The notes below the pieces were generated by a model. The model did not search any database. It saw nothing but the letters and a program-made list of their open reading frames with translations, and was not told where the DNA came from. Shown here one piece after another: positions 24,219 to 33,106 of a stretch of 64,000 bases of DNA. Origin of the DNA: Flavihumibacter fluminis (GTDB lineage: Bacteria > Bacteroidota > Bacteroidia > Chitinophagales > Chitinophagaceae); contig NZ_JAKEVY010000003.1 in assembly GCF_021491375.1 (NCBI RefSeq), positions 434,001 through 498,000 on the forward strand, written 5' to 3'. The position numbers and the translations under genes are program-made. Positions within the stretch are counted from its first letter, which is position 1. Every line of letters begins with the position of its first letter.

Positions 24219-25658
24219 TCAGGTCCATTGGGTATGAAATTTCCCTTCGCGATCCACTCTTTCATAAGTGTGTGCACCGAAATAATCGCGCTGGGCCTGT
24301 AAGAGGTTCAGCGGCAATCTTCCGGTAGTGAACGCATCATAATAGCTAAGGGCTGTCATGAGTCCGCCTGCAGTAAAGCCATTCAATGCTGCCAGGCTCA
24401 CCGTTTTCCGCAGAGAGCTGATTTGAATGGCTACTACGTTTGCGATTTTACCATCGAGCAGCAGATTACTTATGGAAGGGTTGCGCAGGTAGGCTTCGTA
24501 AAAATTTTCCAGCAGGGTAGACCGGATGATACAACCACCGCGCCATACTTTAACGGCGTTATGCAACGGAATATCCATGGACAATTCTTTGGAGGCGGTA
24601 TGCAGCATGGCCATGCCCTGCACATAGGAAAGAATTACTGCTGCAAAGAGTGCTTTGCGGCAATCCTCTGCCAATGCGGCTTTATCGAGTGACAGCGATT
24701 CAGATGCGGAAGCATGGGAATGCCGGCTGATTAACTCAGTGTGCAGTTTTTCAGCGGTTAAGCGATCGGTTTTTAGGGCTGAGATGGCCCGCATGGTAAC
24801 GGCCATATCAATAGTGGGAATAGCAACTCCCAGGTCCATCGCGATCTGGGAAGTCCATTTACCAGTTCCCTTGGAGCCTGCTTTATCAAGAATCTGATCT
24901 ACCAGGTGTGTCCCTGTTTCAGGATCCATCTGTTTGAAGATGGCAGCGGTAATTTCAATGAGGTAGGATTTCAATTCGCCTTCATTCCAGGTAGTGAAGA
25001 GCTGGTGCAGTTCTTCATTGCTGAAATTTCCACCCCGACGCAACAGGTCGTAGGTTTCGCAGATGAGCTGCATGATCGCATACTCGATACCGTTATGTAC
25101 CATTTTCACGAAATGGCCGGCAGCTCCCTTGCCCATATAATCCACGCAAGGCTCATTATTTACTTTGGCTGCGATGGAAGAAAGGACAGGCTTAAGTTGT
25201 TGCCAGGCGGTTTCATCTCCACCAGGCATCATGGAAGGACCTGTGCGGGCACCTTCTTCGCCACCGGAAACGCCGATACCGATAAAATGGATTCCTTTGG
25301 GTTGCAGGTATTCGTACCGGCGAAGTGTATCCCTATAGTAGGTGTTGCCACCGTCAATAATGATATCGCCCTTGCTGATAAGCGGTAAGAGGCTTTCTAT
25401 TACATCGTCCACGGGTTTGCCGGCAGGAACGAGGATCATGATACGACGCGGCAGGGAAAGTTGCGCCACCATTTCTTCGAGGGTATTCACCCCTTTAACG
25501 ATGGTACCGGGAGTTGCAGCAGCTTCAAAGTCCCGGGTTTTCTTTGGATCTTTATCAAAACCGATGGCTTTAAAGCCGTGATCGGCAACATTCAGGAGGA
25601 GGTTGCGGCCCATTACGCCGAGCCCTACCATACCGAAATCAAAGGTTTGGTTGTCCAT
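24219..25658 (-). CDS. gnd: 6-phosphogluconate dehydrogenase (decarboxylating)
   Basis: A 479-residue protein of normal length for the long-chain type. The NADP-binding motif GLGVMGRNLLLN is at the N-terminus, the substrate signature SGGEEGARTGPSMMPGG near residue 130, and the catalytic Lys in FVKMVHNGIEY. It converts 6-phosphogluconate to ribulose 5-phosphate, CO2 and NADPH. The frame is open further upstream, but MDNQTFDFG at 25658 places the Rossmann strand where it belongs, so that start was chosen. It lies between the sugar MFS gene and zwf in one leftward operon. Confidence 0.95.
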   Translation of the reverse strand: MDNQTFDFGMVGLGVMGRNLLLNVADHGFKAIGFDKDPKKTRDFEAAATPGTIVKGVNTLEEMVAQLSLPRRIMILVPAGKPVDDVIESLLPLISKGDIIIDGGNTYYRDTLRRYEYLQPKGIHFIGIGVSGGEEGARTGPSMMPGGDETAWQQLKPVLSSIAAKVNNEPCVDYMGKGAAGHFVKMVHNGIEYAIMQLICETYDLLRRGGNFSNEELHQLFTTWNEGELKSYLIEITAAIFKQMDPETGTHLVDQILDKAGSKGTGKWTSQIAMDLGVAIPTIDMAVTMRAISALKTDRLTAEKLHTELISRHSHASASESLSLDKAALAEDCRKALFAAVILSYVQGMAMLHTASKELSMDIPLHNAVKVWRGGCIIRSTLLENFYEAYLRNPSISNLLLDGKIANVVAIQISSLRKTVSLAALNGFTAGGLMTALSYYDAFTTGRLPLNLLQAQRDYFGAHTYERVDREGKFHTQWT

Positions 25659-25737
25659 TGCAGTTGGTTGGATAGGCCGCAAAGGTAAGCAGCAATGCCG
25701 AACCATTGGTCAGCATTCTGCCCAAGGCTTCTGAAAC

Positions 25738-27015
25738 CTATGCAAACGTTTTTCCGGCTTTGAATCCTTTGGCTGCGTAATAGAGGATATAGAGATAAGC
25801 CGGAGCTGAGCAGAGGAAGAAGGACAACTGGTTGGAAAGTCCCTGTGTATCCTTAAGCCATCCGTATAAAGGCGGCACCACTGCTCCACCGGCAATACCC
25901 ATAATCAGAAAGGCGGAACCGATCTGTGTGTATTTCCCAATACCATCGATTGCCAGCGGAAAGATGGCGGGCCACATAAGGGCATTCGCGAGTCCAAGTG
26001 CTGCAATCAGGAAAATAGCGGTGTATCCTGAAGCAAAATAGATCCCTACGGAGATCAACAACCCAAGAATGGCGGAATAGCGAAGGGCGCCCTGTTGGGA
26101 AAGGTATTTTGGAATTGTGAAAATGCCGATGATATATCCCAGCAGCATAGCGAAGAGGGTATAGGAGGTAAAATACTTGGTTTCATCCAGGCTCATCCCC
26201 ATTGCTTTGCCATAGGTTCCGATGGCATCACCGGCCAGCACTTCCACTCCAACATAGAGAAAAAGGCAAAGTACGCCCAGGAGAAGGTGTGGATAGGAAA
26301 ACACAGACGCGCGGGCGGGATTGGTACCGGAAGCTTCCTCCTTTGGTTCTTCAATTTCAGGTAATCCGGAGCGATAGGTCAGGAAGGCCAGAATAAATAG
26401 GCAAATGGCAATTATAATGTAAGGTGGAATGATTCTGGCAGTCAGTTCGGTCAGCAGTTCGGATTTGAGCACGGGATCGGAGGTTGCCAGTACCTTTTCT
26501 TCAATGGCCTGCGCATTTTTGAGTACGATTGCACCCAGGATAAGCGGACTTAGGATACCGGCAATCTTATTACAGACGCCAAGAATGCTGATACGTTTGG
26601 CAGCGCTTTCAATTGGCCCGAGTATGCTGGCATAAGGGTTGGAAGCGGTTTGTAAAAGTGCGAGTCCGGCTCCCTGTACAAACAGGCCAACCAGGAAAAG
26701 TGTGAAACTCCGGTCGTTGGCAGCGGGTATGAAAACCAGGGAACCCAGGGCCATCACAGCGAGGCCGAGTGCCATGCCATTTTTATAGCCGGATCTTTTC
26801 AATATCCAGGCGGAGGGGATGGCGAGAAAGAAATAGGCCATATAAAAGGCGGTAGTAACAAAGAACGCCTGCATATCGGATTTAAGTTCGCAGGCTAGTT
26901 TTAAGAAGGGGATTAGTGTACTGTTCAACCAGGTGATAAAGCCAAAAATGAAAAACAAAACGGCGATAATAGCCAGTGCATAGGTCTGACTCTTAGGTGT
27001 TTGGGTTTGGTTCAT
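25738..27015 (-). CDS. sugar MFS transporter of the FucP/GluP type
   Basis: A 425-residue inner-membrane protein with about 12 helices. Characteristic segments are FGFITWLNSTLIPFLKLACE and FFVTTAFYMAYFFLAIPSAW near the N-terminus and LVGLFVQGAGLALLQTASNPY, as in fucose and glucose/galactose proton symporters of Bacteroidota. It would bring a hexose into the cytoplasm. It heads the leftward operon with gnd, zwf and pgl, 79 bases upstream of the gnd start, which suggests glucose or another sugar feeding the oxidative pentose phosphate pathway. The exact sugar is not known. Confidence 0.9.
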   Translation of the reverse strand: MNQTQTPKSQTYALAIIAVLFFIFGFITWLNSTLIPFLKLACELKSDMQAFFVTTAFYMAYFFLAIPSAWILKRSGYKNGMALGLAVMALGSLVFIPAANDRSFTLFLVGLFVQGAGLALLQTASNPYASILGPIESAAKRISILGVCNKIAGILSPLILGAIVLKNAQAIEEKVLATSDPVLKSELLTELTARIIPPYIIIAICLFILAFLTYRSGLPEIEEPKEEASGTNPARASVFSYPHLLLGVLCLFLYVGVEVLAGDAIGTYGKAMGMSLDETKYFTSYTLFAMLLGYIIGIFTIPKYLSQQGALRYSAILGLLISVGIYFASGYTAIFLIAALGLANALMWPAIFPLAIDGIGKYTQIGSAFLIMGIAGGAVVPPLYGWLKDTQGLSNQLSFFLCSAPAYLYILYYAAKGFKAGKTFA

Positions 27016-27107
27016 GCTACTACGTTCAGGACTTCAAAATACAATGTTTGACATAATAAATCTTATGCAATCGATTCCGTATGTAATTTGCAGTCCTTAA
27101 TGCATAT

Positions 27108-28304
27108 ATGTTGAAGAACCGGAAAGCCGCGCTGAGCTTCATTTTCATTACTCTCATTGTTGATGTAACCGGATTAGCTATAATCATACCGGTTATACCT
27201 AAATTAATCAGTGAACTAATAGATGGCAATGTAAGTGATGCGGCAGGTTATGGCGGATGGCTGGGGTTTGCCTATGCAATTACTCAATTCGTTTGTGCGC
27301 CGGTGTTAGGTAACCTGAGTGATCAGTATGGCAGGAGGCCAGTATTGTTATTCTCGTTATTGGGGTTTGGTATTGATTATGTTTTAATGGCATTTGCTCC
27401 AACCATCGGATGGTTGTTTGTAGGCAGAATTATAGCAGGATTGTTTGGTGCCAGTATTACTACAGCCTCTGCTTATATTGCTGACATCAGTACGCCTGAA
27501 AACAGGGCACAGAACTTTGGAATGATAGGAGCTGCATTTGGGTTGGGATTCATCATAGGACCTGTATTGGGAGGGATACTGGGAGAATACGGAGCGCGCA
27601 TTCCTTTTTTTGCGGCTGCGGGGTTGAGTCTTCTGAATGCCTTATATGGTTATTTTGTTTTACCCGAATCGCTGTCAATAGCCAACAGGCGTAAATTTGA
27701 ATGGAAGCGGGCAAATCCCCTGGGATCATTCAAGCAGCTACGCAAATATCCGGAGGTATCCGGGCTTGTCATTTCCCTGGTATTGATTTATGTGGCGGCG
27801 CATGCGGTGCAAACGACATGGACCTATTATAACATTGAAAAGTTTGGATGGTCAGAGCAGATGATCGGGTATTCACTGGGATTGGTGGGATTGATGGTGG
27901 CCCTGGTGCAGGGAGGCTTGATCAGGATAGTAATGCCAAGGCTAGGGTATCAGCGAAGCATTTATACAGGTTTATTTTTGTACAGTCTTGGTTTTCTGCT
28001 ATTCGCTTTTGCAACGGAGAGCTGGATGATGTTTGTTTTTTCTGTTGTGTATTGTCTGGGTGGTATAACGATGCCATCCATACAAGGTTATATATCCACA
28101 GTAGTTCCACCCAGTGAACAGGGAGAATTGCAGGGTGGATTAACCAGCCTGATGAGTGCCACTTCCATTGTGGGGCCACTTCTGATGACCGGGCTGTTTT
28201 CCTATTTTACGAAAACCGGCACACCGCTGTATTTTCCGGGAGCTCCTTTTCTGGCTGCTGCGGTATTGGTATTGATTAGCGGATTGCTGGCAAGAAAAGC
28301 CTAG
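27108..28304 (+). CDS. TCR/Tet-type MFS efflux transporter
   Basis: A 398-residue protein with 12 predicted helices. The N-terminal half has [16 protein letters not shown] and the loop motif [14 protein letters not shown] (the MFS signature GxLaDrxGrkpvl), followed by [18 protein letters not shown], the motif C of drug/proton antiporters. Family members export tetracyclines or other compounds by proton antiport; this one could be a general efflux pump. It is divergent from the sugar transporter with 92 bases between, and no resistance regulator is nearby. I would not name it tetA without a comparison. Confidence 0.87.
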   Translation: MLKNRKAALSFIFITLIVDVTGLAIIIPVIPKLISELIDGNVSDAAGYGGWLGFAYAITQFVCAPVLGNLSDQYGRRPVLLFSLLGFGIDYVLMAFAPTIGWLFVGRIIAGLFGASITTASAYIADISTPENRAQNFGMIGAAFGLGFIIGPVLGGILGEYGARIPFFAAAGLSLLNALYGYFVLPESLSIANRRKFEWKRANPLGSFKQLRKYPEVSGLVISLVLIYVAAHAVQTTWTYYNIEKFGWSEQMIGYSLGLVGLMVALVQGGLIRIVMPRLGYQRSIYTGLFLYSLGFLLFAFATESWMMFVFSVVYCLGGITMPSIQGYISTVVPPSEQGELQGGLTSLMSATSIVGPLLMTGLFSYFTKTGTPLYFPGAPFLAAAVLVLISGLLARKA

Positions 28305-28316
28305 GATAAGGATACA

Positions 28317-28348
28317 TTTGGCGGAACCAGTATTATAGTCTAGCTTTG
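28317..28348 (+). promoter_or_regulatory. promoter of the RRM protein gene
   Basis: TTTG (28317-28320), 20 bases, TAGCTTTG (28341-28348) is the best Bacteroidota promoter in the window, with both elements exact. It predicts a leader of about 113 bases before the ATG at 28469, long enough for RNA-based control. Confidence 0.8.
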
Positions 28349-28468
28349 CTGCGTTATTGAGTTATTGATCCCGGTTAGGATCGAGTTATTCTGCTACGCA
28401 AATTCTGCTATCTGATTTCTCCCGCCCGTATCGTATCGCTCATTTTTTATTATCATTTTTTTATTTAC

Positions 28469-28777
28469 ATGAACATTTACGTTTCAAACCTGAGCTTCAA
28501 TGTTGAAGACGAGGACCTTAGAGAATTTTTCGCTGAGTATGGCGAAGTAACATCTGCCCGTGTTATCATGGACAAATTCACCAACAAAAGCCGTGGTTTC
28601 GGTTTTGTTGAAATGTCTGATGATGCAGCTGCCCAGAAAGCAATCGCTGAACTGGATGGTGGTATGGTAGAAGGTCGTGCTATCCGCGTAACTGTTGCCA
28701 AGCCTCGTGAAGAGCGCAGCAACAACGGTGGTGGTGGTAACCGTCGCTCTTTCAGCAACAGCGGAAGCCGCTGGTAA
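28469..28777 (+). CDS. small RRM-type RNA-binding protein
   Basis: A 102-residue protein with one RNA-recognition motif: RNP2 is IYVSNL at residues 2-7 and RNP1 is SRGFGFVEM near residues 44-52. The tail (residues 83-102) is rich in Gly, Asn, Ser and Arg (NNGGGGNRRSFSNSG). These cytoplasmic proteins bind single-stranded RNA and, in cyanobacteria and Bacteroidota, often act in cold or stress responses and RNA turnover. It is a single gene with a strong promoter, a long leader and an 11-bp terminator, so it is probably highly expressed. RNA targets are unknown. Confidence 0.93.
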   Translation: MNIYVSNLSFNVEDEDLREFFAEYGEVTSARVIMDKFTNKSRGFGFVEMSDDAAAQKAIAELDGGMVEGRAIRVTVAKPREERSNNGGGGNRRSFSNSGSRW

Positions 28778-28785
28778 TCTGATTT

Positions 28786-28822
28786 AACCGGTCAGGTTAA
28801 CCTGACCGGTTATTCTTTCTCT
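28786..28822 (+). terminator. rho-independent terminator of the RRM gene
   Basis: AACCGGTCAGG-TTAA-CCTGACCGGTT is a perfect 11-bp stem followed by a T-rich tail (ATTCTTTCTCTTTT). It lies between convergent genes. Confidence 0.92.
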
Positions 28823-28823
28823 T

Positions 28824-31253
28824 TTATTCAACGATGCGTTCCATACGTGTCAGTTTTCCTTCCACGTTAACTCCTTCCACAATTATTCTCCAGCGTTTTG
28901 TGCTATCGTTGTTGTAAACGGTAAACAGAATTCTTCGGTTGTCTTTATCAGTTATAATAAAGGGATTCCAGAAAAGTGTAGTGCGGTTGTCCGCCTGATC
29001 GTGCCGTTGATCATACCGCATGTAATCAGGAGAATAAAATTCTTTTTGAGGCACATATCCCGGAATGGTGGCAAAGTTTAATCCTTTGATATTATCATTG
29101 GCAGCTGCACCTTTTTTGGTATATACAGCGATAGCACCTCCGCTACCACCGCCGGGAGCGCCCAGGAAGGGCGGCCGGAATACCTTTACCATGGCAATAT
29201 CGGTCATTGGAATATTCTGTACCATAGATAAGTCACTGATCATCTCATTCAAAAAGAGAGAAGGAACTCCACCTCTCCAGCTCATCGACATATTTGTGCC
29301 CATGCCTGAAATCTGTAGTCCCGCCACTCTACCCTGGAGGTATTGCAATACGGTCATAGCTCCTCTTCCAGCCGGATCATCTTCAACAATAAACGTATAA
29401 TCATTTTGTCCGCGGAATAATCCGGAAGTATATTCTTCCTCCATTTTTTCCTGTTTGGACTTAACTTTTGCTGTTACAGTTACTCCTTCCAGGGTTTGAA
29501 CTTTACGTGCGGCTTCTGCAGCAGCGAGATTTTTTTCTCCCATCAGCAATGATTTTTCAACCGCTTTCGGATCCAGCCTGGTAAATACAGGAACAGGTCG
29601 ACCGGCAGTGGAGAAAGGAATTGCGCCCGGTAAAAAGGCGGGCTTCACATCTATCAGTGCTTTGGTAGTCAGCAGTTTGTTTTTATCATTATTGAACTGG
29701 TAATAAAGTTTGGCAGTATCATAAAAGACCATACCTCCCAGTTTGAAATTTCCATCGCTGGCAACCGGAATGGAAAGAAATTGCTGTCCGCCACCTTTTA
29801 GTGTAAGGATCCCTGTTAGTTCCTGGTTCGTAAGTTCACTTTTGGTAAGGCCGCTTACTTTACCATTGGCAGTGATATAATCTTCCGGCTTGTGTTTGAT
29901 TTCAGGAAATTTACCGGCCAGTACATCTTCCCATTTGAACCGGCGCCATCCATTGGTCATCATAACGAGGTCCAGGTGCCTGGCTACTGAATCTGCTTCG
30001 CTGGAAAAATAATAACCTGGTTGATGGATATACCCTTTCAGATCAGGGCTGAGCAATAAACCGGAGTAAATATCTTCTTCGCCCTTTTGAACCGGATTGA
30101 TATCTGCATCGGTAACGGACAGGGAGAGATTACATTGAATTTCGTCAGGAACATCAATCTGGATTACGTTTCGATCCCGCTTGGTCATTCCTTTCAGGGG
30201 TACATTCAGATCGGTAATAAAATAATAATCCTGGCGGTTTACAAACACAATCCGTTCTGCCAGTGGTTTATTATCTTCTGTGAACAGCGTTACCTGTACG
30301 ATGCCGGCAGGTACATTTTCAATAGGAATAACCGCTTTCACCTCTGCGGATTTAGTCAGGTTCACTTTAGCGCGATAAATCATTTGCTGCTGGGTTTGTG
30401 CCACCACCTGTACTGCTTCAACAGCCGGATTTTCTCCCTCTTTTCTTTTTACGCTGTATTGAATGCCGGCCAGGTTGTTTTCAAGTTTCAGCACAACTCC
30501 CTGGGATTTAATTGCAGGCAGGTTTTTTTGCTGGATTTTACCGGCCGGATCTTTCCAGCTGGCTTTATAGGATTCACCTGCCAGGGGTGTCAGTTCAAAG
30601 AATCCCATACCATTGTGGGTGGATGAGAAACTAGCTACTTTAGCTCCCTTTGAGTTCTGAATATCCCCGCTAACGGAAATTGGTAGTCCTCTTTTGTCAG
30701 TTGCTTTAAAAGCCACCCGGGAGGGAACACCCTGCACCAGGTCGCCGCCTTCGGGAAAGAAATCAAGGAAAAACTGAGGCGTATTGGTGGCTGCTGGTTT
30801 AGCCGCAGCGCCGGTATTGGCTGCTGGTTGTAAAACCGGAATTGCTTTAGTATAAAGGAAGGAGGAATCGAAATTGAGCATCCAGCGGGTATAGGCCCGA
30901 ATGTACACAATGGAATCCTTCAGGTTTTCGGGCAGATCGAAAGCGGCGGCGGCACCACCGACAGCAATGGGGCTGATCCGCCGGTCGAGAATTTTTCCTC
31001 CCGCGTCGATCAGTTCCGTGTACAGGTTATTACTGATAGTGGTGATGGTAGAGCCCACCATTATATAAGCTTTCAACCAGATGGTTTCCCCTGGGGTATA
31101 GGCTGCTTTATCGTATTGTACATAGATTTTTTCCTGGGGGTATTCATTATCCAGTTTAATCAGTACGGAGTCAATCAATTGGGCTTTGGCTCCCAGGGAG
31201 CAGGAAATTACCATTGCCAGTACGGCCAGAAATCTGTAGTTCAGTAGCTTCAT
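28824..31253 (-). CDS. MG2-like and TonB-plug domain outer-membrane-associated protein
   Basis: An 809-residue exported protein (signal ends SLGAKAQ). The N-terminal part (residues 30-350) resembles alpha-2-macroglobulin MG2-type beta domains: EKIYVQYDKAAYTPGETIWL, then DSIVYIRAYTRWMLN. Near residues 640-740 is a TonB-receptor plug-like domain (TVLQYLQGRVAGLQISGMG, then GGGSGGAIAVYTKKG), but no beta-barrel follows. Such proteins are common in Bacteroidota and unstudied; they may recruit a protein to a TonB barrel or act as a cell-envelope scaffold. It appears to be transcribed alone, divergent from the AhpD-like gene. Confidence 0.8.
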   Translation of the reverse strand: MKLLNYRFLAVLAMVISCSLGAKAQLIDSVLIKLDNEYPQEKIYVQYDKAAYTPGETIWLKAYIMVGSTITTISNNLYTELIDAGGKILDRRISPIAVGGAAAAFDLPENLKDSIVYIRAYTRWMLNFDSSFLYTKAIPVLQPAANTGAAAKPAATNTPQFFLDFFPEGGDLVQGVPSRVAFKATDKRGLPISVSGDIQNSKGAKVASFSSTHNGMGFFELTPLAGESYKASWKDPAGKIQQKNLPAIKSQGVVLKLENNLAGIQYSVKRKEGENPAVEAVQVVAQTQQQMIYRAKVNLTKSAEVKAVIPIENVPAGIVQVTLFTEDNKPLAERIVFVNRQDYYFITDLNVPLKGMTKRDRNVIQIDVPDEIQCNLSLSVTDADINPVQKGEEDIYSGLLLSPDLKGYIHQPGYYFSSEADSVARHLDLVMMTNGWRRFKWEDVLAGKFPEIKHKPEDYITANGKVSGLTKSELTNQELTGILTLKGGGQQFLSIPVASDGNFKLGGMVFYDTAKLYYQFNNDKNKLLTTKALIDVKPAFLPGAIPFSTAGRPVPVFTRLDPKAVEKSLLMGEKNLAAAEAARKVQTLEGVTVTAKVKSKQEKMEEEYTSGLFRGQNDYTFIVEDDPAGRGAMTVLQYLQGRVAGLQISGMGTNMSMSWRGGVPSLFLNEMISDLSMVQNIPMTDIAMVKVFRPPFLGAPGGGSGGAIAVYTKKGAAANDNIKGLNFATIPGYVPQKEFYSPDYMRYDQRHDQADNRTTLFWNPFIITDKDNRRILFTVYNNDSTKRWRIIVEGVNVEGKLTRMERIVE

Positions 31254-31304
31254 AATCGGTAAACTTCAAGAAGGCTCAATATCCTTAATTTTTTTTTGCC
31301 TTCC

Positions 31305-31312
31305 TACATTTG
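31305..31312 (+). promoter_or_regulatory. promoter element of the AhpD-like gene
   Basis: TACATTTG exactly matches TAnnTTTG, 19 bases before the ATG at 31331. The upstream TTG element is not clear. Confidence 0.45.
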
Positions 31313-31330
31313 CCAAATTAAAGAAAATGT

Positions 31331-31699
31331 ATGAGTACGTTAATTCAGGAATTTAATGATTACCGGGCGAGAATGAATGAGGTCATCCTCAGTAAGAATA
31401 ACCTGGTAATGAAAAGATTGTGGAATCTTGATACCAATACTTACGATGAGGGCGCGCTTGATAAGAAAACCAAGGAAATGCTGGGATTGGTGGCCAGTAT
31501 GGTCTTGCGCTGTGACGACTGCATAAAATATCACCTGGGAAAAAGTTTCGAGCTGGGGGTAACAACGGAGCAGGTATATGAAGTATTTGCGGTAGCCAAT
31601 ATTGTTGGAGGTACGATTGTAATTCCGCATACACGGAGAGCGGCTGAATATTGGGAGGAGTTGGTGAAAGCTTCAGAAGGATCAGGTAAAAACCAATAA
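31331..31699 (+). CDS. AhpD-like/carboxymuconolactone decarboxylase family protein
   Basis: A 122-residue all-helical protein with the redox motif CDDCIKYH (C-x2-C-x3-H) near residues 60-67, as in AhpD-like alkylhydroperoxidases, and the conserved downstream helix TTEQVYEVFAVANIVGGT. AhpD-type proteins use the two Cys with a general-base His to reduce peroxides or act as disulfide reductants; decarboxylase members lack the Cys pair, so the peroxidase type is more likely. It is cytoplasmic, with no signal peptide. The fucosidase gene starts 60 bases downstream, after an inverted repeat, so it may have its own control. Confidence 0.88.
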   Translation: MSTLIQEFNDYRARMNEVILSKNNLVMKRLWNLDTNTYDEGALDKKTKEMLGLVASMVLRCDDCIKYHLGKSFELGVTTEQVYEVFAVANIVGGTIVIPHTRRAAEYWEELVKASEGSGKNQ

Positions 31700-31719
31700 G
31701 ATCGCAACCCGGATACCGT

Positions 31720-31739
31720 TGAAATTACCCTTAATTTCA
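31720..31739. promoter_or_regulatory. 20-base palindrome upstream of the alpha-L-fucosidase gene
   Basis: TGAAATTA-CCCT-TAATTTCA is a perfect inverted repeat with 8-bp arms, ending 20 bases before the fucosidase ATG. It is a good operator candidate. It does not match the palindrome in front of the nearby LacI gene. Confidence 0.5.
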
Positions 31740-31759
31740 GGGCAATAAACGATATTCTG

Positions 31760-33103
31760 ATGCTAGTTTCAGTCCTTTCAAAATTCTCGGCCTGTATTGG
31801 CGGGCTCGCTCTGTGTATTTCATTGCAAGCCCAGATTTATACACCTGCTCCAGCCAACCTGGAAGCCAGAAAAACATTTCAGGATAACAAATACGGATTA
31901 TTTATCCATTGGGGTTTGTCGAGCATGCTGGGGGATGGAGAGTGGGTGATGAATAACCGGAATATCAAGGTGGAGGACTACAAACGATTGTTGCCGGCAT
32001 TTTATCCTGCGCAGTTTGATGCGGATAAGTGGGTGCAGACAGCCAAGAATGCCGGAATGAAATACATAGTTTTCATAACGCGCCATCACGATGGATTTTC
32101 CAATTGGGATACCAAACAATCTGATTGGAAAATCACCAATACGCCGTTTAAGCGGGATGTGTTGAAGGAACTGGCGGCTGCCTGTAAAAAGGAAGGTATT
32201 AAGCTGGGTTTGTATTATTCCACGCTGGATTGGTACCGCGAAGATTATCCGCATGAAACCGGCCGTACCGGACAAGGAACAGGCCGCACCGGCAAAGGGA
32301 ATTACGCCTCTTACCTGCAGTTCATGAAGAACCAGCTCACCGAATTGCTGACGAATTATGGTGAAATCATGTCGATCTGGTTTGATGGGCATTGGGATCA
32401 GACCAACCCGGAAGGAGCACATGACAGAAGTTCGCGTATAGATTGGCGTTATGAGGAGATTTATGGATTGATTCATTCCCTTCAACCGCAATGTATGATT
32501 GGGAACAATCACCACCTGACTCCCTTACCCGGAGAAGATTTCCAGATGTTTGAAAGGGATTTGCCCGGCGAGAATAAATCAGGGTTGAGTTTCCAGGAAG
32601 CTTCACAGGAAGTGCCGTTGGAAACCTGTGAAACCATCAATGGTGCCTGGGGTTATGATATTAAGGATCGCAGGTATAAAACAGTAAAACAGGTGATTCA
32701 GTTACTGGTGGGGGCTGCAGGAAGAAATGCCAATCTTTTATTGAATGTAGGACCAATGCCCAGTGGTCTGATACAGCCAGAGTTTACAGATACCCTGGCT
32801 GCAGCCGGAAAATGGCTGGAGAAATATGGTGAAACTATTTATGGAACACGTGGGGGGCCGATAGCGCCACAGTCCTGGGGAGTGAGCACTCAAAAAGGGA
32901 AGAAAATTTACCTGCACGTATTCAAACAGCCCTATGGAAACATGATACTGTTACCTGGGTTTAAGGAGAAAGTAAAGCAGGTGCAGGTATTTATCAATCG
33001 TCAGCCGGTAAAGTTCAAACAGCAGGCCGAAGGGTTGATAATACAAACCGAAGGTATTTCATTTGACAGCGCAGATGAAGTCATAGATATAGAACTGCGT
33101 TAA
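31760..33103 (+). CDS. alpha-L-fucosidase, GH29 family
   Basis: A 447-residue secreted enzyme (signal ends SLQAQ). GH29 landmarks are YGLFIHWGLSSMLGDGEWV, the catalytic-domain motif FITRHHDGFSNWD, and IWFDGHWD, whose D209 is the expected nucleophile. A beta-sandwich tail follows (about residues 350-447, HVFKQPYGNMILLPGF). It removes alpha-linked L-fucose from glycans in the periplasm or outside. The DUF2264 gene starts 3 bases after its stop, and a convergent LacI regulator follows. The acid/base residue of GH29 varies and I could not assign it. Confidence 0.93.
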   Translation: MLVSVLSKFSACIGGLALCISLQAQIYTPAPANLEARKTFQDNKYGLFIHWGLSSMLGDGEWVMNNRNIKVEDYKRLLPAFYPAQFDADKWVQTAKNAGMKYIVFITRHHDGFSNWDTKQSDWKITNTPFKRDVLKELAAACKKEGIKLGLYYSTLDWYREDYPHETGRTGQGTGRTGKGNYASYLQFMKNQLTELLTNYGEIMSIWFDGHWDQTNPEGAHDRSSRIDWRYEEIYGLIHSLQPQCMIGNNHHLTPLPGEDFQMFERDLPGENKSGLSFQEASQEVPLETCETINGAWGYDIKDRRYKTVKQVIQLLVGAAGRNANLLLNVGPMPSGLIQPEFTDTLAAAGKWLEKYGETIYGTRGGPIAPQSWGVSTQKGKKIYLHVFKQPYGNMILLPGFKEKVKQVQVFINRQPVKFKQQAEGLIIQTEGISFDSADEVIDIELR

Positions 33104-33106
33104 GCA

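Noticed and set aside
27108-28304. Tetracycline-resistance gene on a mobile element
   Set aside because: Only family-level motifs are seen, with no TetR-type regulator, insertion sequence or transposon end nearby.
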